Source of the DNA: Oscillibacter sp.
GTDB lineage: Bacteria > Bacillota > Clostridia > Oscillospirales > Oscillospiraceae
Direction of reading: 5' to 3'
NCBI GenBank assembly: GCA_022791875.1
Contig: JAAVZX010000031.1
Location: forward strand, 1 to 37,799
Length of the DNA: 37,799 nucleotides
Under the pieces are notes generated by a model. That model saw only the letters and a list, made by a program, of their open reading frames with translations, ran no database searches and was not told where the DNA came from. Position numbers and translations under genes: made by a program. Below, piece after piece: positions 7,516 through 14,319 of this stretch. Position 1 is the first letter of the stretch, and each line of letters opens with the position of its first letter.

Positions 7516-7825
7516 CCAACAAAAAAGCCTGATCTGCCAGGGTCCAGGGAGGCGCCTGCCTCCCTGGTGGAGAATCCAAGGAGGCAAAGCCTCCTTGGCC
7601 GCCGGAGGCCCCCGTCCCCCGTCCCTCGTCCTCCGTATGCACACGCCCACGAACTCACCGCAGCTGCGTCCGGAGCATAGGATGTATGGGGCACGGCGCT
7701 GGAATATTGTTTCTGACAACAGGGTATAAATTCCGAGACTGCGTGGGAGAATGAAAGTGGCCTCACCGAAGGGGAGAAGGTTCCTTTTTGGTGATGGGTA
7801 CTTCTTTCGGCGGAGTGTGAACTTT
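7516..7825. other. 310-bp gap between alr and mazF: repeat element, no antitoxin gene
   Basis: This is where mazE/ndoAI normally sits. I find no reading frame resembling an antitoxin; the only plus-strand ATG frame of note codes for about 30 residues (from about 7638, MHTPTNSPQL). The left half is a hairpin repeat (7529-7611). The right half has a lone TATAAA-like box near 7726 without a clear -35. Confidence 0.6.
7529..7611 (+). repeat. GC-rich double-hairpin intergenic repeat, copy A
   Basis: It begins CTGATCTGCCAGGGTCC and carries two back-to-back stems, CCAGGGAGGC.../GCCTCCCTGG and CCAAGGAGGC-AAA-GCCTCCTTGG, then GCCGCCGGAGGCCCCCGT. The first 28 bases are identical to copy B at 18897, and the tail matches copy C at 32825. 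It lies directly after alr and may also terminate transcription there. Confidence 0.75.
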
Positions 7826-8194
7826 GTGGATACGAGTGTCAAGCGTGGCGATATTTACTATGCCGATCTCTCCCCGGTGGTGGGCAGCGAGCAGGGCGGC
7901 GTCCGGCCGGTTCTGATTATCCAGAACGACACCGGAAACCGTTTCAGCCCCACTGTGATTGCGGCGGCCATTACTTCCCAGACCGGGAAGGCGCGGCTGC
8001 CGACACATATCGACCTTCCCGTGGACCAGAGCTGCGGTCTGAGCCGGGACTCCGTGGTGCTCCTCGAGCAGGTGCGGACCCTGGACAAAAAGCGGCTCCG
8101 CGAACGCATGGGCCACGTCGAGGAACATGTGATGAACAAGGTAGATACCGCAATCGCAGTCAGCTTCGGACTGCCCCACGACCAGTTGGTGTGA
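7826..8194 (+). CDS. mazF: MazF/PemK-type endoribonuclease toxin
   Basis: 122 aa, right size for NdoA/MazF. The fold signature [30 protein letters not shown] is followed by ITSQ; Arg27 and Thr50 match the catalytic Arg and Thr of B. subtilis NdoA (EndoA). It should cleave single-stranded mRNA at a short motif. I use GTG 7826 (reading VDTSVKRG) because GGCGGAG lies about 10 bp upstream and the domain starts at once; the open frame runs back to 7751 with 25 unlikely residues. The position after alr is canonical, but the usual mazE antitoxin is missing in front. The active-site residues look intact. Confidence 0.92.
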   Translation: MDTSVKRGDIYYADLSPVVGSEQGGVRPVLIIQNDTGNRFSPTVIAAAITSQTGKARLPTHIDLPVDQSCGLSRDSVVLLEQVRTLDKKRLRERMGHVEEHVMNKVDTAIAVSFGLPHDQLV

Positions 8195-8291
8195 GCGCTG
8201 GAGATATTCCCCTGGCAGGGGTCGCCCCTGCTGGGGGGCTCCGGCAGGCGGGGGACGATTGGGCCTCCGGCGGGCGGGAGGCCTCCGGCGG

Positions 8292-8317
8292 CTTCCTTTT
8301 CTCGAGAGAAAAGGAAG
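8292..8317 (+). repeat. AT-rich hairpin repeat, copy 1
   Basis: A 12-bp perfect stem CTTCCTTTTCTC/GAGAAAAGGAAG with a 2-nt loop, followed by GCGAAAAGAGCTTTAACTCG. The same plan, including the AACTCG tail, recurs at 22651. Upstream (about 8255-8291) are two GCCTCCGGCGG motifs that also occur at the ends of the GC-rich repeat family. Confidence 0.6.
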
Positions 8318-8447
8318 CGAAAAGAGCTTTAACTCGCTCTGCAGTGCGGTGGGGGGCGAAAGCCTGTCACACAGTGACCGGGATTGGTGCGTGCGGGAAA
8401 ACGTAGTTTTCCCGCGGGGATTTTTACTTTTTCTATCGGAGGTACAT

Positions 8448-8945
8448 ATGAGAAAAGATCGGTGGGTTTTGCGGGCTGTGGGACTGCTGGCGGTTAGCTT
8501 TGCGTTGATGACGACCGTTAGCCTGGCGGCGGAGGCCGGGAGCAGCGGGGACCCGCTTGTGACCCTCAGTTACTTGAACGGCACCTTTATGGACACCATC
8601 TTGCAGCGCGTGGATCAGAAAATCGCGGAGCGGACCGGACAGGCTTACACGCCTGTCAGCCCTTCCGGTGATGACAACGTCTCCTCCTTTACAGTCGTTA
8701 CGCTCAGTGCGGGACAAGTTCTCACGGGGGACGTGGGCTGTGAGGTTATGCTGAGAATCGGGACAGCCTCCTGCGTCTCGTCCTCCGCTCCGGGGCTGAT
8801 CGACGAAACCACCGCCGCGGTCCTCAACGACGGCGGCGATCTGGTGACGAACCACCTCTACATGATGACCATTGAAGGCCGCGGCATTCAGGCGGGAAGC
8901 GGGACCACAAAGCTGATGGTCCGCGGCGGCTACACGCTCTCCTGA
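8448..8945 (+). CDS. Secreted uncharacterised protein with a DPLVTLSYL-type motif
   Basis: 165 aa. A Sec signal peptide is clear: MRKDRW then a hydrophobic stretch to LAAEAG (cleavage near residue 27). The mature start, GSSGDPLVTLSYLNGTFMD, is a motif that recurs in secreted proteins of unknown function in clostridia and relatives. The rest is beta-rich, Ser/Thr/Gly-rich and lacks catalytic motifs I can name; it may be a wall or spore surface protein. The start is set by TCGGAGG 6 bp upstream of ATG 8448; a longer frame from 8259 crosses the repeat. The next gene begins 6 bp after its stop. Confidence 0.78.
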   Translation: MRKDRWVLRAVGLLAVSFALMTTVSLAAEAGSSGDPLVTLSYLNGTFMDTILQRVDQKIAERTGQAYTPVSPSGDDNVSSFTVVTLSAGQVLTGDVGCEVMLRIGTASCVSSSAPGLIDETTAAVLNDGGDLVTNHLYMMTIEGRGIQAGSGTTKLMVRGGYTLS

Positions 8946-8950
8946 CGGAC

Positions 8951-9370
8951 ATGGAAAAGTCGTGGACCTACTTGCAGCCCCTCCGTATTCCCGGCGGCTG
9001 GAACGTCATGTTCAACCAATTCGCCTCCCTGGACCCCGAAACCCTGCCGCCGGACGACCGGAGGTGGCTGTTCTTCTTCGTTGAGGACATCCTGTACATA
9101 TACACCGACCACACCCGCAAGCGCAACAAGCAGGTGGAGACACAGCGCCTCGCCATCGACCTGGGCTGGTATCCGGACGGGGACCCGGAGGGGGCGTTCC
9201 GCCTGGAGGCGATTTTGGACGAGGACTGGGAGAACCCGCTGCTGACCTTCGAGTCCCGAAGCAGGCAGGAGATCGTGGACACCATAGAATGCTGGCTGTT
9301 CCGCGAGTTCATGCCCAACTATTTCATTGATGAAGAAATCTTCCGCCGGAACCACCGGAGAAAGACATAA
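8951..9370 (+). CDS. Uncharacterised cytosolic 139-aa protein
   Basis: I do not recognise it. The protein is acidic and aromatic-rich (WLFFFVEDILYIYTDHTRKRNK, LGWYPDGDPEGAFRLEAI, FESRSRQEIVDTIECWLFREF), with no signal peptide or membrane helix. The start is ATG 8951, 6 bp after the previous stop, with CTCTCCTGACGG rather than a strong SD in front, so coupling to the upstream gene is likely. A strong terminator follows immediately. Immunity-like small proteins have this kind of composition, but nothing specific supports that. Confidence 0.75.
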   Translation: MEKSWTYLQPLRIPGGWNVMFNQFASLDPETLPPDDRRWLFFFVEDILYIYTDHTRKRNKQVETQRLAIDLGWYPDGDPEGAFRLEAILDEDWENPLLTFESRSRQEIVDTIECWLFREFMPNYFIDEEIFRRNHRRKT

Positions 9371-9373
9371 CGG

Positions 9374-9411
9374 AAACCGTCTGCGCATAAGAATAGCGCA
9401 GACGGTTTTTT
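9374..9411 (+). terminator. Strong Rho-independent terminator
   Basis: 13-bp perfect stem AAACCGTCTGCGC/GCGCAGACGGTTT with a 9-nt loop, running into six Ts. It ends the 8448-9370 unit. Confidence 0.9.
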
Positions 9412-9429
9412 GCGAGGGAGGCGGGGTAT

Positions 9430-9960
9430 ATGGACAAGTTTCCGCTGTTAAAGGACGGCGTTTCCGTCGGGGAACTGACCACGGAACGGGAATCGCTTTA
9501 CACCTGGTTCACGGCCCGCAGTTCCCTGCCGAAGGACCCGGCGGGCGGACTCTGGTGCGCCTGGATCGTAGGCGACAAGGGCGAACTGCGCCTGGGCATC
9601 CTGGAGCCCTCCGGCAATGTGGGGACCATCCGCCGCCGCTTCTCCGACCGCATGACGCGCCCTCTGGGCCGTCTTCTGCGAGGGGAAATCCGCCCCGCGG
9701 GGGCCCAGAAAACGGAGAACTGGGAGGCCGTCACCGCACCTGAGCGATTGTTCCGCGCCCCGTGGCTGAGGCAGCGCCTGAAGGGGGCCCAGGGGGCCCT
9801 GACGAGAACGGAAAATGGCTGTAGATGCTTAGCCATGCCATATGACAAGGGAAAACCCTTTCCACTGACAACGCTCTTTTGCTTCGCCCACATCCGTACA
9901 ATCGACGGCAAGCAATACGTAGTATACGCCTTCGACGCCAACGAAAACCCGATTTTCTGA
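9430..9960 (+). CDS. Uncharacterised 176-aa protein
   Basis: Family not recognised. The N-terminal half (about 1-75) begins MDKFPLLKDGVSVGELTTERESLYTWFTAR and looks like a small beta domain with GLWCAWIVGDKGELRLGILEP. The C-terminal half is basic (RLFRAPWLRQRLKG) and ends in a beta strand pair with IDGKQYVVYAFDANENPIF. There is no signal peptide or membrane helix. ATG 9430 is preceded by GAGGGAGGCGGGG. It sits right behind a strong terminator with no obvious promoter of its own, so it may depend on read-through or a non-standard promoter. It ends tail-to-tail with the XRE gene, one base apart. Confidence 0.75.
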   Translation: MDKFPLLKDGVSVGELTTERESLYTWFTARSSLPKDPAGGLWCAWIVGDKGELRLGILEPSGNVGTIRRRFSDRMTRPLGRLLRGEIRPAGAQKTENWEAVTAPERLFRAPWLRQRLKGAQGALTRTENGCRCLAMPYDKGKPFPLTTLFCFAHIRTIDGKQYVVYAFDANENPIF

Positions 9961-9961
9961 C

Positions 9962-10594
9962 TCACTCCTTCTTCGGGCGCAGAAGCCACGTCACGGTTCC
10001 CGAAACCAGCAGATAAAGCGCCTGGGAGCAGAGGAAGGGAAGAAGCGACTGAAAGGGGCTGGTCTTCCAATGAAAGACGAACGCCGTCACCGCCTGGCAG
10101 GGAAACCAGGAGAAAGCCCAGACCGAAATCCGGTAAAACCTCCGCCGGGCATCCCGCGTCCCAGGAAGCCGCGAATAGAAATGGAGGATCATCTCAACCA
10201 CCGTAATCCCAGCGATCTGTACCATCACCCCCACAAAAGCATATGGCGGCGTCTGAAAGCCCCACATACTAGCCACAATCGTCAAAAAACCAACGTACTG
10301 CATCCCCACGCATCCAATCCAGCCCACAGCGCGGCTCTGCGTCTGCCGCGCCTCGTCCGCCATCCGCTGGACCGCCGGTGTATCCCCGTCGCTCTCGCAG
10401 TTATCCCGCAGCAGATAGTCCGTGGACACGCCGAACAGGTCCGCCAGCGCCACCACGTTTTCGGTATCCGGCGCCGCCGCGCCGCTCTCCCACTTGCTGA
10501 CGGCCTGACGCGAAATTGGGATCTGCGCGGCTAATTCCTCCTGGGACCAGCCCTTCGCCTTGCGGAGGGCCTGCAGCTTTTCTGGAAACGTCAT
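9962..10594 (-). CDS. XRE-family HTH regulator with four membrane helices
   Basis: 210 aa. The N-terminal XRE/Cro helix-turn-helix (about 1-60) is clear: LRKAKGWSQEELAAQIPISRQAVSKWESGAAAPDTENVVALADLFGVSTDYLL. The C-terminal half holds four hydrophobic segments (about 95-115, 120-142, 155-175, 182-203) and ends LLRPKKE, so the DNA-binding domain is tethered to the membrane. Such proteins are common in Firmicutes and may sense envelope or transport states. I start at MTFPEKLQALRK (base 10594); AGGAGG lies 12 bp upstream, slightly far. A longer frame to 10708 crosses the promoter. Confidence 0.85.
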   Translation of the reverse strand: MTFPEKLQALRKAKGWSQEELAAQIPISRQAVSKWESGAAAPDTENVVALADLFGVSTDYLLRDNCESDGDTPAVQRMADEARQTQSRAVGWIGCVGMQYVGFLTIVASMWGFQTPPYAFVGVMVQIAGITVVEMILHFYSRLPGTRDARRRFYRISVWAFSWFPCQAVTAFVFHWKTSPFQSLLPFLCSQALYLLVSGTVTWLLRPKKE

Positions 10595-10627
10595 AATCGT
10601 GAAAAACCTCCTGTTCAAGATGGCCCC

Positions 10628-10656
10628 ATTATAGTGCGCCGTCCTGAAAAAATCCA
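10628..10656 (-). promoter_or_regulatory. Probable promoter of the XRE gene
   Basis: Perfect -10 TATAAT (10633-10628) on the minus strand, 17 bp from a weak -35 TGGATT (10656-10651). The predicted leader is under 30 nt. Confidence 0.45.
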
Positions 10657-10740
10657 CCGCCTCCGGCTTGCAGTCCCGCAACGAGAGCTGACACCGTAGA
10701 TATTTCAAGGTTTTCCCGGGAAAAGTGAAGAAATTTTTAT

Positions 10741-10768
10741 ATCACATTTTCGGATCTTGTGTTATAAT
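10741..10768 (+). promoter_or_regulatory. Promoter of nrdR
   Basis: TATAAT at 10763-10768 with ATCACA (4 of 6 match to TTGACA) 16 bp upstream. No NrdR box (ACAC-TATATATA-GTGT type) is seen, so autoregulation is not supported. Confidence 0.55.
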
Positions 10769-10830
10769 GGAGGGAAGGAGCACGAAAGAAGAAACGCCGG
10801 CCCGCCGGCGGAAAATGGGAGGAAGATTAT

Positions 10831-11289
10831 ATGAAGTGTCCGTTTTGCGGCTACAGGGAGAGCAAGGTAGTGGATTCCCGCCCCGCGGATGAGAATTGCA
10901 GCATCCGCCGCCGCCGGGAGTGCCTCTCCTGCGGCAAGCGCTTCACGACCTACGAAACTGTAGAGAGCGTCCCCATCATGGTCGTCAAGAAGGACGGCAG
11001 CCGCCAGAGCTTCGACCGGGGAAAGGTCCTCCGCGGCATGATCCGCGCCTGCGAGAAGCGTCCGGTCCCCCTGGCCCTTCTGGAGAAAATCTCCGCGGAA
11101 ATCGAGCAGGACCTGCAAAACTCCATGGAGCGGGAGATCAGCACGGAGATCATCGGCGAACGCGTCATGGAACGCCTGCGCCTGGTGGATCAGGTCGCCT
11201 ATGTACGCTTTGCCTCCGTCTACCGCCAGTTCAAGGACATCGACACGTTTATGGCGGAGCTGAACAAGCTGCTGGCTGAAAGTACGTAA
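10831..11289 (+). CDS. nrdR: Transcriptional repressor NrdR
   Basis: 152 aa, standard length. The N-terminal zinc ribbon has MKCPFCG (Cys3, Cys6) and ECLSCGKRF (Cys31, Cys34), with the [17 protein letters not shown] signature. The ATP-cone domain (about 49-139) begins [29 protein letters not shown]. It represses ribonucleotide reductase genes according to ATP/dATP binding. The start at ATG 10831 has GGGAGGA 6 bp upstream. It is monocistronic here, followed by a double hairpin repeat that may end the transcript. Confidence 0.97.
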   Translation: MKCPFCGYRESKVVDSRPADENCSIRRRRECLSCGKRFTTYETVESVPIMVVKKDGSRQSFDRGKVLRGMIRACEKRPVPLALLEKISAEIEQDLQNSMEREISTEIIGERVMERLRLVDQVAYVRFASVYRQFKDIDTFMAELNKLLAEST

Positions 11290-11311
11290 AGTTTGTGGTA
11301 ATCGCAGGCTT

Positions 11312-11386
11312 CCAGGGAGGCTCTGCCTCCCTGGACCCTCCGCCAGAGGGAACGTTTCCCTCTGGACTCCTCCAGACTGGTCCTTT
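11312..11386 (+). repeat. GC-rich double-hairpin intergenic repeat, copy D
   Basis: Two stems in series: CCAGGGAGGC-TCT-GCCTCCCTGG (11312-11334) and CCAGAGGGAA-CGT-TTCCCTCTGG (11343-11365), then GACTCCTCCAGACTGGTCC and five Ts. It has the same double-stem architecture as copies A and B but has lost the conserved leading bases. It sits in the tail-to-tail gap of nrdR and the DUF4363 gene and may terminate both. Confidence 0.65.
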
Positions 11387-11770
11387 TTAGAGTACGTTCT
11401 TGATCGAGAATTTTTCCATCTCTGCCAGCAGGCGCAGTTGGTCGCGGAGATCTGCGAGTTCTGCTAAAAACTCGCTGTCCTCCTGGACGCCTGCGAAGGC
11501 CATGGCGCGGTGGTACATGCCCTCCGCGTCGTCCACGGCGCTGTGCAGCGTCACGATGTGCAGGTACGTCTGCCGCTCCGACCAGTCCGCATAGCTTGCC
11601 TCCAGCGCCGCCGCGGCCTCCGGCCACTTTCCTTCACGCGCAAGCGCCTCCGCCTGGCGGAGCTGCCCGTCCCAGCGTTCCGTATGTCCGGACATGGCCG
11701 CGCTGTTCCACACCGCAAAGGCCAGAACCGCCCCCAGGATAGCCAAGGGGACCGCCACCGCTCTTCTCAC
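11387..11770 (-). CDS. DUF4363 family protein
   Basis: 127 aa. One N-terminal membrane anchor (RRAVAVPLAILGAVLAFAVWN) is followed by a helical extracytoplasmic domain ending LRLLAEMEKFSIKNVL, typical of DUF4363. The start is GTG 11770, whose GTGA overlaps the TGA stop of the DUF421 gene; the longer frame to 11881 would lie inside that gene. DUF4363 proteins are regularly paired with YetF/DUF421 proteins in Firmicutes, as here, so a joint membrane role is likely but not known. Confidence 0.82.
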   Translation of the reverse strand: MRRAVAVPLAILGAVLAFAVWNSAAMSGHTERWDGQLRQAEALAREGKWPEAAAALEASYADWSERQTYLHIVTLHSAVDDAEGMYHRAMAFAGVQEDSEFLAELADLRDQLRLLAEMEKFSIKNVL

Positions 11771-12450
11771 GCGTCCAGCTCCTTTCCCACGCACAGCACC
11801 GTTCCCCGCTCGTCGAGCGTCAGCAAAAAAACCTCCTTCGGGGACCGGAACCCCTTGGCTTCCAACGTCTTCCGAAGCCACGCCCGATCCCGCCCGCAGG
11901 CGCTGAGGTTTTTATCGAGAACCCTGCCGTCGTTGATCAGCACCACAGGCAGCGTCACGTCGTCCTCCGCTTCCAACCCAAGCTGTCCGGCGGAGGGTGG
12001 CTGCGTGCGCGCCCAGGGCAGGATCGACAGCTGCCCCGAGTTTTCCAGCACCGCGTATTTCACGTCTCCGATTCTGGCGTAGCCCTGCTCCCGCAGCTCT
12101 TCCAAAAGCTCATCCAGGGTAAAGCGGTTCCGGCGCATGGCCTCCTGCTGGAGGACGCCCCCGCGGATCAGCACCGAGGGCGTCCCGCAGATCAGCGCCC
12201 GGAAACGCAGGCTGTAAAGGGACATCTGGCTCAGCAGCATGGACAGGGAGAGCAGGATCAGGATGGGGATCACCCCCGCCAGAAGGGGGATGCCGAAGTC
12301 CTGCATGGGCACGGTGGCCAGGTCGGAGATCATCATGGTCAGCACCAGTTCTCCCGGCTCCAGCTCGCCGATCTGGCGCTTCCCCATCAGGCGCAGTCCG
12401 GCCATGATCAGGAAGTAGAGAATGATTGTGCGGGCCGCGGCGGTTATCAT
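11767..12450 (-). CDS. YetF/DUF421 family membrane protein
   Basis: 227 aa. Three N-terminal hydrophobic segments (about 1-80) carry the signature GKRQIGELEPGELVLTMMISDLATVPMQD. The cytosolic C-terminal domain (about 85-225) contains RKTLEAKGFRSPKEVFLLTLDERG, matching the YetF/YrbG family of Firmicute membrane proteins of unknown role, often sporulation- or stress-linked. I use ATG 12450 because GGGAGG is 8 bp upstream; a TTG two codons earlier sits too close to that site. It overlaps the DUF4363 start and is divergent from the ECF sigma gene. Confidence 0.9.
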   Translation of the reverse strand: MITAAARTIILYFLIMAGLRLMGKRQIGELEPGELVLTMMISDLATVPMQDFGIPLLAGVIPILILLSLSMLLSQMSLYSLRFRALICGTPSVLIRGGVLQQEAMRRNRFTLDELLEELREQGYARIGDVKYAVLENSGQLSILPWARTQPPSAGQLGLEAEDDVTLPVVLINDGRVLDKNLSACGRDRAWLRKTLEAKGFRSPKEVFLLTLDERGTVLCVGKELDA

Positions 12451-12563
12451 AGACAATTCCTCCCGGGGCCTCCGGAGGGAAAAACGCCGGAGGCTGTGCC
12501 GTCAGTATCCCACTTTTTGCCCTCGGCTATTCTGCTGAAAATTCTGACTTTTTTGAAAAATCC

Positions 12564-12592
12564 TGAAACCTTTTGCCAGGCCGAAACGTTTA
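12564..12592 (+). promoter_or_regulatory. Candidate ECF-sigma promoter of the sigma/anti-sigma pair
   Basis: TGAAAC (12564-12569), 17-bp spacer, CGTTTA (12587-12592). This resembles the TGAAAC...CGTA promoters of Bacillus SigW-like ECF factors and not a sigma-A promoter. Its position about 29 bp before the sigma-factor ATG suggests autoregulation. Confidence 0.55.
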
Positions 12593-12620
12593 TAAGACAG
12601 AGAGGAAGGAGGAAGACGCC

Positions 12621-13160
12621 ATGATGACATTCTGCCGGACCGTCCTGGAGGACGATTCCGACAAAGAGCGCTTCACGCGCCTGTACCGAGCCAACCGCCG
12701 CCAGATGGCCCGCATCGCAACCCAGATCCTGGGCCCCGGCCCCCAGGCGGAGGACGCCGTACACGACGCCTTCCTGAAATTCATCCGCCACTTCGACGGA
12801 CTGCGGGGCAAATCCGAGGCCCAGATTGGCCGCTGGCTGATCGTGGTCGTGAAGAACACGGCCTTGGACATCCTGCGGAAGGGGCAGCGGGAGGTCAACC
12901 TGGAACCGGAGCGCTGGGACCCCGCCGCCCCGGCGGACGACGGCGATTTCCACGCCCTGGTGGCTCTGATCCGCGGGATGCCGGAGGAGTACCGCCGCAT
13001 TCTGGAACTGCGCTTCGTGGCGGAGTGGAGCACTGCGGCCATAGCGGCGGAGCTGGGCCTGACGGAGGGCGCGGTAAAGACCCGTATTTTCCGTGGACGG
13101 AAGCTGTTGATTCACCTGATGCAGAAGGAGGGGTATCTGGATGGATGGGCCTGTGTTTGA
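12621..13160 (+). CDS. ECF-type RNA polymerase sigma factor
   Basis: 179 aa. Region 2 (about 20-90) contains EDAVHDAFLKFIRHFDGLRG and IGRWLIVVVKNTALDILRKGQR. Region 4 (about 115-170) contains YRRILELRFVAEWSTAAIAAELGLTEGAVKTRIFRGRKLL, which recognises the -35. It lacks regions 1 and 3, as ECF factors do. The start is ATG 12621 behind AAGGAGGAAG. The last 20 bp overlap the start of the anti-sigma gene, the usual arrangement for a sigma factor held by a membrane partner. Target genes are unknown; its own promoter is a likely one. Confidence 0.93.
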   Translation: MMTFCRTVLEDDSDKERFTRLYRANRRQMARIATQILGPGPQAEDAVHDAFLKFIRHFDGLRGKSEAQIGRWLIVVVKNTALDILRKGQREVNLEPERWDPAAPADDGDFHALVALIRGMPEEYRRILELRFVAEWSTAAIAAELGLTEGAVKTRIFRGRKLLIHLMQKEGYLDGWACV

Positions 13161-14268
13161 CGCCCTGCTGAAAACCGCCCTGGAGGAGGCGATCCGCCTG
13201 GACGCGGAGGAAGCGGCTCCCGCGCCGTCCCGGCCCTCGCCCCGCCACCGGAGGCGGATGCGCAGGATGCTCGCGGACCCCTGGGGCTACGCCCGCGGGG
13301 TACGTCCTAACGGCACATGGAAGGGGAGCGGACGCCGGGGACGGTTCTCCGCCCGCTGGCTGGCGGCGGTGGTGATTGCGGCCCTGCTGACGGGCACGGC
13401 GGCGGCCTACGCCCTCCGGGGCGGGGAGACCTTTCGGCAGATGTTCGAGAACAGCCCCTGGGCGGACGCCTACGGCGGCGCGTCGGACACGGAGCAGCTC
13501 TTAGATCTGGGCGGCTCACTGAATACCGCCGTAGTAGAGTCCGACGGCCTGCGTTTTGAAATGCTGGACGCGGTTTCCGACGGCCAGATGGCCATGGTGT
13601 CCGTGCGCCTGACGGTGCTGGAAAAGCTGGAAGAGATCGTGGGGGCCAACCGTGGCATTTCCTTCGGGGACATGGAGATTGTGTCGAAGAAGGGGAAGGA
13701 GATCGGCATGTACGGCCTGAGCATCTCCCCCTGGACCTCAGAGGGACACGAAGACCTGGAAGAGGGGCAGTACGCGCTGATTTTCACCATCAACGATCTG
13801 GCCCTGACGGAGGGCGGGCAGTACGAGATCCGCATCAAGGATGTAGTCGCCGAAAACCGGAAACCGCTGCTGCCCGGGGCATGGACCCTCGCCCTGACAC
13901 TGCGCCCCGCCCAGGTACTGGAACTGCGCCCGAACCGGGTATGCCGCCTGAACGGCGCGGACTGGACCCTGGACAGTCTGACCCTCTCGCCCCTGGCCAT
14001 GACGATGGAGTTCAGCCACCAGGACGGAGGCTGGGACCACCACTGGAATTTCCTCGATGAAATCTCCCTGAACCTCCGGAACGGCTTAGTAGTAGACGAC
14101 TGCTCCACCGGCGCCTATGGGAGCGACACTGAGCTGGGTCTGACTCTGGAATTCCACATGCCCATGGATGTCTCCCAGATCCGGAGCGTAACCATCTGCG
14201 GCGAGGAAATCCCCTTGCAGCCTGCAAAAGCGCCGGGGGACAGCCAGATCCATTTCGGAAAAGGGTAA
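13141..14268 (+). CDS. Membrane anti-sigma factor-like protein (DUF4179-type)
   Basis: 375 aa. The cytosolic N-terminus (about 1-70) is helical then Arg-rich (RPSPRHRRRMRRMLADPWGY), followed by one membrane helix (about 73-91, LAAVVIAALLTGTAAAYAL) and a large extracytoplasmic beta domain. The region after the helix (FRQMFENSPWADAY..., then SDGLRFEMLDAVSDGQMAMVSVRLTV) follows the DUF4179 pattern seen in proteins encoded next to ECF sigma factors. The inferred role is to hold the sigma factor until a surface signal arrives. The start at 13141 overlaps the sigma gene by 20 bp, with AAGGAGGGG upstream. A terminator follows. Confidence 0.85.
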   Translation: MDGPVFDALLKTALEEAIRLDAEEAAPAPSRPSPRHRRRMRRMLADPWGYARGVRPNGTWKGSGRRGRFSARWLAAVVIAALLTGTAAAYALRGGETFRQMFENSPWADAYGGASDTEQLLDLGGSLNTAVVESDGLRFEMLDAVSDGQMAMVSVRLTVLEKLEEIVGANRGISFGDMEIVSKKGKEIGMYGLSISPWTSEGHEDLEEGQYALIFTINDLALTEGGQYEIRIKDVVAENRKPLLPGAWTLALTLRPAQVLELRPNRVCRLNGADWTLDSLTLSPLAMTMEFSHQDGGWDHHWNFLDEISLNLRNGLVVDDCSTGAYGSDTELGLTLEFHMPMDVSQIRSVTICGEEIPLQPAKAPGDSQIHFGKG

Positions 14269-14280
14269 CGCATATGCGTT
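14267..14280. repeat. Perfect 14-bp palindrome over the anti-sigma stop codon
   Basis: AACGCATATGCGTT is a perfect palindrome that starts inside the TAA stop codon. There is no T-run, so it is not itself a terminator. It may be chance or a protein-binding site. Confidence 0.4.
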
Positions 14281-14289
14281 GAATGAAAG

Positions 14290-14319
14290 CAGGAACGGCC
14301 ATGCCGCTCCTGTTTTTTT
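14290..14319 (+). terminator. Terminator after the sigma/anti-sigma operon
   Basis: Stem CAGGA-A-CGGC / GCCG-C-TCCTG with a CAT loop and one A/C mismatch, followed by seven Ts. It abuts the stop codon of the convergent DUF4261-like gene. Confidence 0.85.

Noticed and set aside
7638-7733. 30-codon frame before mazF as a possible antitoxin
   Set aside because: It is too short, has no ribosome binding site and bears no likeness to MazE or a DNA-binding ribbon.
10741-10830. NrdR box at the nrdR promoter
   Set aside because: Only a loose CACA...TGTG symmetry is seen, without the ACAC-TATATATA-GTGT core.
12468-12494. GCCTCCGG/CCGGAGGC hairpin as a terminator
   Set aside because: It has an 11-nt loop and no T-run on either strand, and it lies at the 5' side of both divergent genes.
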